A stretch of DNA of 64,000 bases from Planctomycetales bacterium (GCA_026400835.1 JAPLOA010000100.1:107226-171225), one strand, 5' to 3'; numbered from the stretch's first letter, positions 17,308 through 26,516 are shown. The notes: a model not told the origin generated them from the sequence alone. A program made the numbers and translations.

Positions 17308-19476
17308 ATGAAACGAGTTTCGTTGCTGCTTGTCTTTGGAGTTGTATGGAGCCTGAACTGTTGCTGGGCCAGCGCACAGGATGCGGTGCCGGTTGGGACC
17401 GCGATGAAGATCTGGGATCAGGCCCCTCATAATGCTTTCACCGATCTTGTTCGGTTCAACGATCGCTGGTTCTGCGTGTTTCGCGAGGGGCAAGGGCATG
17501 TGTCGCCCGATGGTGCCCTGCGTGTTATTACGTCAGTCGATGGTGAGACGTGGGAATCTGCAGCACTGATCAAATCAGGCAACTCGGACCTCCGCGATGC
17601 GAAGATCACCGTCACGCCGGACGGGCAACTCATGCTCTGCGGAGCGGAGGCGTTGCATGACAAGTCGCAGCACACGCATCAGTCGCTGGCCTGGTTCTCG
17701 AAGGATGGTCGCACATGGAGTGAAAAGCACGCGATCGGCGATCCGGATTTTTGGCTGTGGCGCGTGACCTGGCATAAGGGCACGGCGTATGGCATCGGAT
17801 ATGGCTGCGGCAAAGAGAAGTCGGTGCGACTCTATTCAAGTAAGGACGGGAAGAAGTTTGAGACGCTCGTCGAACACCTGCACGATGTCGGCTATCCGAA
17901 TGAAACGTCGATCGTGTTCGATGGCGACACCGCGTACAGTCTGCTCAGACGTGATGGTCAGGCGAACGAACCGAATACCGGACTGCTCGGCGTTTCGCAG
18001 GCTCCATTCACAAAGTGGGCATGGAAGGATCTCGGCACTCGCATCGGCGGGCCGCACATGACTCGCCTGCCCGACGGCCGCTTCCTCGCTGCGGTGCGAC
18101 TCTATGACAATCGGCAACGCACTTCGTTGTGTTGGCTCGATCCGCAAGCGGGAAAGCTGACCGAGTTCCACACGCTGCCCTCGGGCGGTGACACCAGCTA
18201 CGCAGGACTCGTGAGACACGAAGAAAAGGTATGGATTAGTTATTACTCATCACATGAAGGCAAGACGAGCATTTATCTCTCAACGATTCCGGTGCCTGTG
18301 CGGGCTGCAAGCGAAGGAGACCGCCAGTCGGGGCAGGCGAAGCCCGATTGGGAGATGACGAAAACCGTTGCGACAGGGGATCTCGATGTCTCGCTCTCGA
18401 AACCGCGGCTGGTGGCCCGCAGCAGTGGATACTTGTGGTTTCCCACGATGACGCGGCTCTCGGGTGGCGAGTTGTTTGCGAACTTCTCGACGAATCTCGA
18501 TGCCGTCGTCGCCGATCGGACGTCTTCCGTCAGTTGGTCCGCGGACGATGGCCTGACATGGAGCGAACCCTCTTCCATCGCGCCCAAAGGCGACCTCTAT
18601 GCGGAAACCATGTTGCGGCTGAAAAATGGTGATGAGATGTTGCTCCCGTTCAATCTCTATCCTGATGGCGAGGCGATGCGCGGCTGGCATCAGATCGTCT
18701 CGGGAAGGAAGGGCCGGCGGAACGTCACCTTTACTGACAAGAGTCTCACCGTCTCCGGATGGCCCAGGCCCGATCGCAGCTTCAACGAGCAATTGGGTCT
18801 GTCGGGTTTCGGCTTTAACGGCCACGGTCTCACGGGCAAATCGGGCGAGTACCTCGCGACAATGTATGGTTATTTCAAAGACGAGCGTCGTTACAGCCTT
18901 GTGATGGTGGAATCCAGCGACGGCCTCGCGTGGAAATTCCGGTCATTGATCGCCGGATTCGATTGCCCGCTGGCTGGCGGTGAAGGACCGTGCGAATCGC
19001 AGACGATCCGCCTTAAAGACGGGCGATTGATGAATGTCTTTCGTCTGGCCTCCAGCGTTCCGTACGGCCAGACCTTCAGCGATGACGATGGCCGCACCTG
19101 GTCGGCACCCGTGGCCATGAAGGAGACACATTCGGTGCAGCCGAGCATGGCTGTGATGAAAGATGGTACCCTCGTGCTGACCGGCGGCCGACCGGGAGTC
19201 TTCGCCTGGATCAACAAATCGGGAGACGGTGGAGACTGGCTCCAGGTTGATCTCCTCGTTAATCACAATGAGAAGTATTCCGAAGAGAGCATCAACGTCG
19301 GTGGCTCCTTCACACTTACTGAACAGACAACGTCTTACACAGAAGTCGTACCACTGGATGAAAAATCAGTCCTTGTCATGTATGACCGCATCCCGCACGG
19401 CTGGAGTGCTATTCCGGGGGATTCTCAGGACACAAACAGCATTTGGGTTGTGAAGCTCGCGTGGGACAGGCACTGA
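17308..19476 (+). CDS. Exported sialidase-like protein, two beta-propeller halves
   Basis: A 722-residue secreted protein. The start at 17308 follows GAGAGAGGA and opens a signal peptide (MKRVSLLLVFGVVWSLN, cleavage near ASAQD). Several Asp-box-like BNR motifs are visible: SVDGETWES, SKDGRTWSE, SADDGLTWSE, SSDGLAWKF and SDDDGRTWSA. They fall into two blocks (about residues 30-330 and 370-700), so the protein looks like two sialidase-type propellers in tandem. FRIP-like arginines are not obvious, so hydrolysis of sialic acid is not assured; other glycosides are possible. It lies 153 bases after the PSD1/DUF1501 array, on the same strand, and probably shares its role in handling surface or dissolved glycans. 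Confidence 0.85.
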   Translation: MKRVSLLLVFGVVWSLNCCWASAQDAVPVGTAMKIWDQAPHNAFTDLVRFNDRWFCVFREGQGHVSPDGALRVITSVDGETWESAALIKSGNSDLRDAKITVTPDGQLMLCGAEALHDKSQHTHQSLAWFSKDGRTWSEKHAIGDPDFWLWRVTWHKGTAYGIGYGCGKEKSVRLYSSKDGKKFETLVEHLHDVGYPNETSIVFDGDTAYSLLRRDGQANEPNTGLLGVSQAPFTKWAWKDLGTRIGGPHMTRLPDGRFLAAVRLYDNRQRTSLCWLDPQAGKLTEFHTLPSGGDTSYAGLVRHEEKVWISYYSSHEGKTSIYLSTIPVPVRAASEGDRQSGQAKPDWEMTKTVATGDLDVSLSKPRLVARSSGYLWFPTMTRLSGGELFANFSTNLDAVVADRTSSVSWSADDGLTWSEPSSIAPKGDLYAETMLRLKNGDEMLLPFNLYPDGEAMRGWHQIVSGRKGRRNVTFTDKSLTVSGWPRPDRSFNEQLGLSGFGFNGHGLTGKSGEYLATMYGYFKDERRYSLVMVESSDGLAWKFRSLIAGFDCPLAGGEGPCESQTIRLKDGRLMNVFRLASSVPYGQTFSDDDGRTWSAPVAMKETHSVQPSMAVMKDGTLVLTGGRPGVFAWINKSGDGGDWLQVDLLVNHNEKYSEESINVGGSFTLTEQTTSYTEVVPLDEKSVLVMYDRIPHGWSAIPGDSQDTNSIWVVKLAWDRH

Positions 19477-19488
19477 CCAACTGTCAAA

Positions 19489-19950
19489 ATGAGGAACCAC
19501 GATGAAAAACCACAAATCGATTCTGCAGCAGCACGCTGCAGAGACAACATGCTGAAACAGAAATTCACCCTGCTGGGAAGCTGCCATAAACCGAGCTGTC
19601 TGTGGCGACTGCGATTTGCAGCGATGACGCTGATCCTGATGGCTGTCGTGAAGGCGTGTCCCGCTCAGGATTCGGAACCGGTCGCAGCGAAGCTCCCGCA
19701 GCGAATTCAGTTGCCCGTTCGCGCCTGGTTCGAGCCTTCTTTTCCGGACGAGAAGCCCGAACTGTACCCAAACATGACGATGGTCACTTCGTTGACTGAT
19801 CCAGTCCAGGCGGAGCATCTGACCGGACGGGGAGTGACCGCGCTTCGCTGGTGTTACGGACCGAACTCGCCATGGTCGGAAGGGAAGGCGGGATATTACA
19901 CGCAGCAGGCCGCCCCGTTCATCAGGGCAGGCGAGTTTCGATTCGCATGA
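19489..19950 (+). pseudogene. Truncated secreted protein, frameshifted
   Basis: Starts 12 bases after the sialidase stop; the better start may be the ATG at 19549 (MLKQKFTLLG), which opens a signal peptide (LRFAAMTLILMAVV, then CPAQDS). A 17-codon leader frame (19502-19555) with a good GAGGA site overlaps that start. The mature part reads RAWFEPSFPDEKPELYPN and GRGVTALRWCYGPNS and stops at 19950. In the next frame the reading continues without a stop (FDSHEEQIGVWPGMAPRTDP, then FASCFLAEFRDL) up to 20101. That suggests a frameshift near 19935 in a longer secreted protein. I do not recognise the family. It looks like the decayed last gene of the sialidase operon. Confidence 0.55.
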
Positions 19951-20084
19951 AGAGCAGATTGGTGTCTGGCCGGGTATGGCACCGAGAACGGATCCTGATA
20001 AACTACGTACCGATCCGGGAGCGTTTGCTTCGTGCTTCCTGGCTGAGTTCCGAGACCTGACCGCTGTTCCGGGAAAATGCCCTT

Positions 20085-20330
20085 ATGCCATGGTTTCCTA
20101 ATCCAGTAGCGCATGCGCGACGGCCGCGACGAACAGAACTTCAGCTGGGAGCCATAGGTTTGCCTGGGCTTGGGATGAATCATGTCACCGGTCTGCGGGC
20201 GCTCGCAGCGGACAGGAGTGGTGATGCCTCGAATGAGCAGAGCCATTTTCACCTCCATTTATCGCGATGATCTGACTGCCCGGCTGTTTTGGACCGGATG
20301 CGAATTGCAAATCATTCGATTGGCTGGATA
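20085..20330 (+). pseudogene. Decayed N-terminal fragment of a DUF1501 gene
   Basis: One frame reads LGAIGLPGLGMNHVTGLRAL and then SNEQSHFHLHLS. This lines up with the start of the intact DUF1501 gene at 2579 (SVGLLGLGMNHVQALRAS, then KSVIFVFLSGG). The Tat-like region ahead of it is recognisable only as arginine-rich text (RRPRRTELQ). Beyond LHLS the frame stops at 20270, and later sequence (ctgactgcccggctgttttg) can only loosely be matched to the family. No ribosome binding site is evident. I read it as the stump of a seventh DUF1501 gene, joined to the broken secreted gene on its left by deletion. Confidence 0.6.
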
Positions 20331-20489
20331 ATGACAGGACTCTGTGCGCAAAAGTGCAAAGGCACTTTTGGAGAGAAAGACGAAATCCCACCGTGGGCGA
20401 TTTGGATCGGCTGGTGGTTAATTTCTGCGGTTTGAGGCCAATTTGTGGACTCAATTTTTGGTAGCTTATTTTTCGAGAAACAAACGTCC

Positions 20490-21371
20490 ATGACTGGAAT
20501 CAGTCCGACAACCGCTCCGCGAAAGACCCGCCGGCAGAAGGTCTTTGCGGTGTTGCCGACTTTGCTGACGCTGTGCAATGCGGCGTGTGGATTCGGGGCG
20601 ATCACGATTGCAGCCAAAATTGGCCCGGAACAGATCAGCGGAACCGAGCTGCTGGTGACGGCGGCTCAGCTGATCTTCCTTGCAATGCTGTTCGATATGC
20701 TCGATGGAAGCGCGGCGAGGCTTACCAATCAGACTTCCGACTTTGGGGCTCAACTGGATAGTCTGTGCGATGCGATCAGCTTTGGAGTCGCCCCGGGATT
20801 TATCTTATTACAGTTGGCAAATCCTGATCACAAGCTGCTGATGGCGACGGCGATTCCATTTCCACCGCGACTGCTGTGGGCCATCGCCGTTCTGTTTATG
20901 GCGTGTGCCATTCTGCGATTAGCGCGGTTCAATGTGGAATCGGATGAAGAAGATTCGCATGAGTTCTTCAGTGGGTTGCCCTCTCCGGCAGCGGCTGGAG
21001 TTGTGGCGTCTTTTCCGATCGGGATTCGTGAGCTGAACGAACAGTTTACGTCCGCCAGTTTGATTTCGAAATATCTTCAGCCAACGCTGGCGATTCTGTT
21101 GCCGTTGATTACGCTCGCGGCTGCCGTATTGATGGTTTCTCGCATTCGTTATGCACACGTCTTCAATCAGATGATTCGCGGACGTCGCAGTCGAATCCAG
21201 ATTCTGCAGATCGTGTTTGCGATGGTTCTGGTGTTTGTGGTGCGAGAAATGGCTTTGCCGGTCTTGTTCTGTGCATTTGCCTTTTCATCGCCGGTGCGAG
21301 CACTGTGGCAGCGCTATGTTCGGCCGCCGGCACCGGTTGTTGCGGTCAGCAGTGATACAGACGCGGCGTGA
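20490..21371 (+). CDS. pssA: CDP-diacylglycerol--serine O-phosphatidyltransferase
   Basis: Makes phosphatidylserine from CDP-diacylglycerol and serine, the first step to phosphatidylethanolamine, in the inner membrane. The CDP-alcohol phosphotransferase signature is complete: DMLDGSAARLTNQTSDFGAQ followed by LDSLCD, that is D-x2-D-G-x2-A-R-x8-G-x3-D-x3-D. The N-terminus (VFAVLPTLLTLCNAACGFG) is typical of the PssA type. At least six hydrophobic segments follow, including LLWAIAVLFMACAILRLARF and a C-terminal pair. I chose the ATG at 20490 (293 aa) over a GTG at 20445. It lies 48 bases before apt on the same strand, so the two may be cotranscribed. Confidence 0.93.
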   Translation: MTGISPTTAPRKTRRQKVFAVLPTLLTLCNAACGFGAITIAAKIGPEQISGTELLVTAAQLIFLAMLFDMLDGSAARLTNQTSDFGAQLDSLCDAISFGVAPGFILLQLANPDHKLLMATAIPFPPRLLWAIAVLFMACAILRLARFNVESDEEDSHEFFSGLPSPAAAGVVASFPIGIRELNEQFTSASLISKYLQPTLAILLPLITLAAAVLMVSRIRYAHVFNQMIRGRRSRIQILQIVFAMVLVFVVREMALPVLFCAFAFSSPVRALWQRYVRPPAPVVAVSSDTDAA

Positions 21372-21419
21372 TCTTGGAATAGATATTTTCCAGCAATTCC
21401 TTGATGAGTCAGGGTTGAG

Positions 21420-21953
21420 ATGAATCTGAAAGACTATGTGCGATCCATTCCGGATTTCCCAAAGCCCGGCATCATGTTTCGCGATATCACGCCGATGCTG
21501 AAATCTGCGGCGGCCATGAAGGAAGTGACTCGCCGTTTGGCAGAGCCTTTTCGTGATGCCGGAATCACAACCGTGCTGGCTGCGGAAGCACGCGGATTCG
21601 TGTTTGGAGTTCCCTTGGCGATGGAACTGGGGGCTGGATTTGTCCCGGTTCGAAAGCCGGGCAAGTTGCCGTTCGAGACACATAAGTTCAGTTACGATCT
21701 CGAGTACGGTTCTGACTCGCTGGAGATTCATCGCGACGCCGTGAATCCGGATGATCGAGTTTTGCTGGTTGACGATCTTCTGGCAACAGGTGGTACGGTC
21801 GAAGCTTGCTGGAAGTTGGCTCAGGCACAGAACGCACAGATCGTCGGGGCGGCTTTCGTAATTGAACTGGCTTTTCTGAAGGCTCGGCAGAGGCTGAACG
21901 GTCTGCAGGTCAACAGTCTGATTGCGTACAACACGGAAGAAGCTGACGAATAG
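21420..21953 (+). CDS. apt: Adenine phosphoribosyltransferase
   Basis: Purine salvage enzyme converting adenine and PRPP to AMP, cytoplasmic. At 177 residues it has the family's normal length. It opens with [20 protein letters not shown] and RDITPML, exactly as Apt proteins do. The substrate-binding EARGF-like block reads [13 protein letters not shown], the flexible-loop region is VRKPGKLP, and the PRPP-binding motif is [16 protein letters not shown]. No oddities. A 64-base palindrome lies 17 bases downstream and may act as its transcription end. PRPP for this reaction would come from prs, encoded at 28415. Confidence 0.96.
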   Translation: MNLKDYVRSIPDFPKPGIMFRDITPMLKSAAAMKEVTRRLAEPFRDAGITTVLAAEARGFVFGVPLAMELGAGFVPVRKPGKLPFETHKFSYDLEYGSDSLEIHRDAVNPDDRVLLVDDLLATGGTVEACWKLAQAQNAQIVGAAFVIELAFLKARQRLNGLQVNSLIAYNTEEADE

Positions 21954-21970
21954 CCTTTGATTTGATACTT

Positions 21971-22034
21971 GTTTACCGCCCAGCCGCAGGTGCTGGCATC
22001 AGCAGAAGCCGGCGCCTGCGCCAGGGCGGTAAAC
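21971..22034. repeat. Palindromic REP-like element after apt
   Basis: An imperfect 64-base hairpin. The outer arms gtttaccgccc (21971-21981) and gggcggtaaac (22024-22034) match perfectly. The inner arms cgcaggtgctggc and gccggcgcctgcg match with two differences, leaving a loop of about ten bases. There is no U-tract, so it resembles a REP element more than a classical terminator, although it sits where an apt terminator is expected. Confidence 0.65.
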
Positions 22035-22091
22035 GGAATCGGAATGTCGGTGGCTTTGTAGTGCCTGAATCCTGTTCGAATGGAGTTCGAC

Positions 22092-23549
22092 ATGACCGCG
22101 AAGGATCAGCGGGCTGACAAATCGCTGCTGGCGAACTCAACACGCAAATCGGGGTTCACCAAGTCGGGCCTGACCCGCAACAGTGAGTCTCCTTTTGTTT
22201 GCCCCGGAAGCACTCAGGCTGTCAGCCGCGCGGTGCATTTGGCGCGACTCAATGCGGCTTGGCCGGAATGTGATCATTGCGAGTGGCGAACAGACTCAGA
22301 GGGACTTGCAGAGAAAACACTGCAGGCGACGGAACGCATTCGAGATCACCGCGGAGCGGGATTACATCGGACTGAGTTTGGAGTACGCGGGCCGTACATT
22401 AATGAACTCGATCGACGCACCGCGGCCGATCTGGCTCGGATCTTTGCGAGTTGTGTGAATGAGTTGGCAATGGCTACGGATCAGGAGCCCGCGCCGGTCG
22501 TGTCTATTCGGGCTCCGCAGCAGTATCGGCCCGTGACGAACGCGACCCCTGAGTCTGCGGTGCCGGCAAAACTAATCGACGTGCATGCGGTTGTTGTTGG
22601 CTACGATGGCAGAAGTTCATCGCCCGATATCTTCGTCGGAGTCACAGCGGCGGTTCGCGAGATGGGATTGTCGGTGATCGACATCGGTCGCTGTACAGCC
22701 GCGTCGATTCAGGAGGCTGCCCGCAGTTTGGAAGGATGTGCCGGAATAATGTTCGTGACGGGAGCTGGAAAGCCAGCGTCCTGGACTGGTCTCGATGTGA
22801 TGGATGCTCACGGGGAATCGGTGCCGGTTGTCTGGAAAGACTTCGGAGTTCGCCTGCAGCATGTGACATCGAATCCTTCGACCGCCGCTCCCGAAGAATC
22901 AAACCGTGCTGATGCCGAGAGTGACGGGCTCTCCGAAGTGTTGCGACGCATTCGCGGAAAGACCGAAGCGGCAACTCCGCGAGTTCCCTTGACGTCTCAC
23001 CTGCGATTATGGCTGCCGTCGGTTGACGACAGAGTGCGATGGTCGGGTCGATTGTCACGTCACTCAGGCCAGCACGAAGTTGTTGATTTTGAACCGAGGT
23101 ATCGCGAATGGCTGACTCGTTGGTATCCGCAGGAAAGTTCACTGCGAGTGCTTCTGAGGTCGGATGATCCGTTGATTCAGGAGCGAGTCACCTGGCTGGC
23201 GGAGCAGACGGGAACAGAGCTCTATGTTCGAGCTTTGCGCGACGATGTGTCAATTCCTTCTTGTCGCTTTTCAATGACTGTATTTGAAGATGATCGGCAG
23301 TTTTTGATCAATGATGATCACCATTCCGACGTGACGCCTGAGCGTCTCGCGGTTCTTATCAACGCTTCTATTCATTCGCAGTCCTCGCAGGTGACGGCCC
23401 ATGCGGATACGGCCTCGGGGCGATTTTGGTTGACGGATGCTCGGCGACGATCAGAGTTGGAAGGAACCGAACACGTCCGCGATGCGTTGGCGATTCTGGG
23501 GCTGACGATGAAGCTGATGGAGTCCGGGCGGCTGAATCTGAGACCCTGA
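22092..23549 (+). CDS. Phosphohexomutase-like protein lacking the catalytic serine motif
   Basis: About 485 residues; ATG 22092 is chosen because GGAG lies six bases before it, although ATG 22080 is in frame. Numbered from 22080, a possible metal site has Cys41, Cys64 and Cys67. RTEFGVRGPYINEL (98-111) resembles the 'fGtsGiRG' opening of phosphoglucomutase/phosphomannomutase. Residues 170-240 match their domain I (AVVVGYDGRSSSPDI, then SVIDIGRCTAASIQEAARSL and GIMFVTGAG). Where active enzymes have TASHNP with the phosphoserine, this protein has TGAGKP (227-232). The C-terminal half is not recognisable to me. It is probably a non-catalytic, sugar-phosphate-sensing or regulatory relative. The reading frame is intact and codon use is normal. 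Confidence 0.7.
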   Translation: MTAKDQRADKSLLANSTRKSGFTKSGLTRNSESPFVCPGSTQAVSRAVHLARLNAAWPECDHCEWRTDSEGLAEKTLQATERIRDHRGAGLHRTEFGVRGPYINELDRRTAADLARIFASCVNELAMATDQEPAPVVSIRAPQQYRPVTNATPESAVPAKLIDVHAVVVGYDGRSSSPDIFVGVTAAVREMGLSVIDIGRCTAASIQEAARSLEGCAGIMFVTGAGKPASWTGLDVMDAHGESVPVVWKDFGVRLQHVTSNPSTAAPEESNRADAESDGLSEVLRRIRGKTEAATPRVPLTSHLRLWLPSVDDRVRWSGRLSRHSGQHEVVDFEPRYREWLTRWYPQESSLRVLLRSDDPLIQERVTWLAEQTGTELYVRALRDDVSIPSCRFSMTVFEDDRQFLINDDHHSDVTPERLAVLINASIHSQSSQVTAHADTASGRFWLTDARRRSELEGTEHVRDALAILGLTMKLMESGRLNLRP

Positions 23550-23804
23550 TTTGAGGAACAGTGTCCCTCAGTGGGGCTCATCAGGCGGGGGTAATTGTGT
23601 CGATGATTCCATAGGGCCGGGCATTTTCGAGGAATTCAGGTCCTCCTGTCGGGCTCAATCCCTCATTCTGCCCCGGAAACGATTGCCAATTCTGGTTCGG
23701 GATCCGTAAACTGCGCAACTCCGTGATCAGACGGGACCGTCGTTCTTGTCGGTCAATCGCTTCTCCACCCGAAACTTTCGCCCGCCCAAACTCAGGAGCC
23801 AACG

Positions 23805-25277
23805 ATGCTTGTAATTCCCGGACGATATGGCAAAGACACCTGCGACGGATATTCTCGACGAGCGGTCTTGAGAGTTGGTAGTTCGGCATTGGCGGGACTC
23901 AGCGTCGCCACGCTTCTGGAGAATGCGGCTCGTGGTGCGGAAGTCAGCGACGAAGAAGCCCGCTACGGCGGCAAAGGATTCGGCGCTGCGAAGAGCGTCA
24001 TCATGTTATATCTCCAGGGCGGTCCAAGTCACCTGGATCTGTGGGACCCAAAGACAAATGTCCCTGACAATGTGAAGAGCATGTTCAACCCGATCGATAC
24101 CTCGATCCCCGGTTGTCAGTTTACGGAGTTGCTGCCAAAGCTGGCTCAGCAGATTCATCGAGCCACCCTGATTCGCTCATTGAGTTACACGCCGGTCGGG
24201 CTCTTCAATCACACGGCAGCGATCTACCAGATGCTGACCGGCTATACTGCCGATAACGTCAGCCCGTCTGGTCAGCTTGAGCCACCAAGTCCAAAAGACT
24301 TCCCGAACTTTGGTTCGAACATCGTCAAGCTGAAGCCTCTGCAGACACCGATGTTGCCATTCGTAATGATGCCTCGCCCGTTGCAGGAAAGCAATGTGAT
24401 CGGCAAGGCTGGCACAGCCGGTTTCCTTGGTCGCGCGTTTGATCCTTACTATCTGTATCCGTCCGGCGACGATATGGACATGGCCAAGATGGAACGCATT
24501 CGGGTCGACGATCTGACGCTGCGTCAGGACGTTCCACTTGACCGCTTGCAGCGTCGGGCCTCACTGCGAGACACCGTTAATGCGGGCATGAAGAATCTTG
24601 ATCGTGCCGTCAATCAGTATGCTCTGAATGAGTATTATGATAAGGCTCTTGGTCTTGTTCTTTCTGGCCAGGCTCGCGAAGCATTCAATCTCAGTTCAGA
24701 ATCGAATGAACTGAGAGAGAAGTACGGCAAGAACACATTTGGTCAGAGCTGCCTGCTGGCTCGTCGACTCGTCGAAGCGGGAACTCGCGTTGTTGAAGTT
24801 AACTGGCCGAAAGTTGCGAACAGCGACAATCATTCATGGGACGTGCATAGCGGTCTGAGCACTCGTATGAAGACTCAGTCAGCACCTATGCTGGATGCGG
24901 CTTTGGCGACATTGCTGGAAGATCTGGACGAGCGAGGTCTGCTGAAAGAAACGCTGGTCGTCGCGGTTGGTGAATTCGGACGCAGTCCAAAACGCGGTGT
25001 CAGCACCTCCGGAAACAGCAATAGCGACGACGGTCGAGATCACTGGCCATATTGCTACACGGGTGTTGTGGCTGGTGCTGGCATGAAGCGTGGTTATGTC
25101 CATGGCAAGTCGGATGATACGGCTTCGGCACCGGCTGATGGCCCAATTCATCCGGGAGAACTGCTGGCTTCGATTTATCACTCCGTCGGACTTTATCCGC
25201 GTCGGACGGTGTACAACCACCTGAATCAGCCTCGCGAAATGGTCAAGAACGACGCGGCGATGGAACTGTTTGCGTAA
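23805..25277 (+). CDS. DUF1501 domain protein, Tat-exported (solo copy 3)
   Basis: A 490-residue DUF1501 protein; the ATG at 23805 follows AGGAG at ideal spacing. A twin-arginine signal is present ([20 protein letters not shown]). Landmarks are [73 protein letters not shown] and [17 protein letters not shown]. It differs in detail from the operon copies and belongs to the solo type without PSD1 partner. A short hairpin (25314-25364) separates it from mtnA. No frame damage. Function unknown; export is inferred from the signal. Confidence 0.93.
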   Translation: MLVIPGRYGKDTCDGYSRRAVLRVGSSALAGLSVATLLENAARGAEVSDEEARYGGKGFGAAKSVIMLYLQGGPSHLDLWDPKTNVPDNVKSMFNPIDTSIPGCQFTELLPKLAQQIHRATLIRSLSYTPVGLFNHTAAIYQMLTGYTADNVSPSGQLEPPSPKDFPNFGSNIVKLKPLQTPMLPFVMMPRPLQESNVIGKAGTAGFLGRAFDPYYLYPSGDDMDMAKMERIRVDDLTLRQDVPLDRLQRRASLRDTVNAGMKNLDRAVNQYALNEYYDKALGLVLSGQAREAFNLSSESNELREKYGKNTFGQSCLLARRLVEAGTRVVEVNWPKVANSDNHSWDVHSGLSTRMKTQSAPMLDAALATLLEDLDERGLLKETLVVAVGEFGRSPKRGVSTSGNSNSDDGRDHWPYCYTGVVAGAGMKRGYVHGKSDDTASAPADGPIHPGELLASIYHSVGLYPRRTVYNHLNQPREMVKNDAAMELFA

Positions 25278-25313
25278 TTCTACAAGTGCGGAATCTGTTC
25301 CGCCCGTGTCCAC

Positions 25314-25364
25314 AATTGAGGCCGCTGTGTCGCTGATTAGATCCGCGAACACGCGGCCTCAATT
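25314..25364. repeat. Hairpin between DUF1501 gene and mtnA
   Basis: Perfect 12-base arms aattgaggccgc (25314-25325) and gcggcctcaatt (25353-25364), with a 27-base loop. It lies 36 bases after the DUF1501 stop and 30 bases before the mtnA start. It could end transcription of the first gene or be part of the mtnA leader. No U-run follows on the plus strand. Confidence 0.5.
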
Positions 25365-25394
25365 CACAATGCGAAAGAGTAAGTCAGGCGACAA

Positions 25395-26462
25395 ATGACA
25401 ACGGCGTATCACACCCTGCGATGGCAGGGAGGTGCTTCTGGGACTTTGTGCCTGATCGATCAGACTCTGCTGCCCGAGCAATTTACAGAGATTTCCTGTC
25501 GCTCGGTCGAGCAGGTCTGGGAAGCCATCAAAGCCCTGCGTGTTCGAGGCGCGCCGGCCATTGGTGTGTCGGCTGCCTATGGTCTCGTGATTGGATGTCA
25601 GTCGCATCGAAGCGAACCGCTGGCTCGATTTCTGAATCGAGTCAAAGGTGCTGCGGACTATCTCGCGACGAGTCGCCCCACAGCCGTCAATCTGTTCTGG
25701 GCATTGGATCGGATGCGGGCTGTTGCCAACGATCAGGCCATCGTGGAGGGGATGACATCCGCAGTTCTGCACGATCGACTGCTGGTTGAAGCCGCAGAGA
25801 TTGATCGTGAAGATCGCCAAATGTGCGTGGCGATTGGTCGACATGGAAGCCAGTTGCTGAAGTCCGGAATATCGGTGTTAACTCACTGCAATGCTGGTGG
25901 ACTGGCGACCGCCGGTGATGGAACGGCTTTGTCCGTTATGTTCGCCGCCTCGGCCGAAGGTAAACAGATTCACGTGTTTGCTGATGAGACTCGACCACTG
26001 CTTCAGGGAGCTCGCCTTACGGCCTGGGAGCTTCAGCAACGAAAAATTCCGGTGACATTGATCTGCGACAATATGGCTGCGCAGGTTATGAAGGAAGGTC
26101 GAGTTCAGATGGTGATCACGGGGGCCGATCGCATTGCGGCGAATGGCGATTCAGCGAATAAGATCGGAACTTACGGTTTGGCAGTGCTGGCAAAGTATCA
26201 CGGAATTCCTTTCTGCATTGCGGCCCCGTCCAGCACGTTTGATATGGCGATCACGGACGGCAGTCAGATTCCGATTGAGCAACGAAGTCCGCAGGAGATC
26301 ACTCACGGATTTGGCAAGCAGACGGCCCCGGACGGAATCGCGGTTTACAATCCGGCGTTTGACGTGACTCCGTCTGAACTGATCACCGCGATCATCACGG
26401 AACGTGGCATCATTCAGTCGCCGACGACCGAAACGGTGCGCCAGCATCTGCTGGGGGTCTGA
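25395..26462 (+). CDS. mtnA: S-methyl-5-thioribose-1-phosphate isomerase
   Basis: Methionine salvage enzyme converting 5-methylthioribose 1-phosphate to the ribulose form. At 355 residues it has the usual length of the eIF2B-alpha-related MtnA family. Signature blocks are VRGAPAIGVSAAYGL near the N-terminus, LTHCNAGGLATAGDGTAL with the catalytic cysteine, VFADETRPLLQGARLTAWEL and ITGADRIAANGDSANKIGTY with the catalytic aspartate, and the C-terminal IPIEQRSPQEI. No other methionine-salvage gene is seen in the window. A strong intrinsic terminator follows the stop. Confidence 0.95.
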   Translation: MTTAYHTLRWQGGASGTLCLIDQTLLPEQFTEISCRSVEQVWEAIKALRVRGAPAIGVSAAYGLVIGCQSHRSEPLARFLNRVKGAADYLATSRPTAVNLFWALDRMRAVANDQAIVEGMTSAVLHDRLLVEAAEIDREDRQMCVAIGRHGSQLLKSGISVLTHCNAGGLATAGDGTALSVMFAASAEGKQIHVFADETRPLLQGARLTAWELQQRKIPVTLICDNMAAQVMKEGRVQMVITGADRIAANGDSANKIGTYGLAVLAKYHGIPFCIAAPSSTFDMAITDGSQIPIEQRSPQEITHGFGKQTAPDGIAVYNPAFDVTPSELITAIITERGIIQSPTTETVRQHLLGV

Positions 26463-26467
26463 TCGAT

Positions 26468-26495
26468 CCCGTCGCTCCGCCGACGGGACTTTTGT
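26468..26495 (+). terminator. Intrinsic terminator of mtnA
   Basis: Seven-base perfect stem cccgtcg/cgacggg (26468-26474 and 26481-26487) with a six-base loop, followed by the T-rich tract acttttgttctt. It starts six bases after the mtnA stop and lies before the 3' end of the convergent ogt gene. Confidence 0.75.
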
Positions 26496-26516
26496 TCTTA
26501 CCACTTCGTTTGAGCT

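Noticed and set aside
23581..23889. A minus-strand frame of 102 codons before the third solo DUF1501 gene
   Set aside because: It overlaps the start and ribosome binding site of the DUF1501 gene and has no recognisable features.
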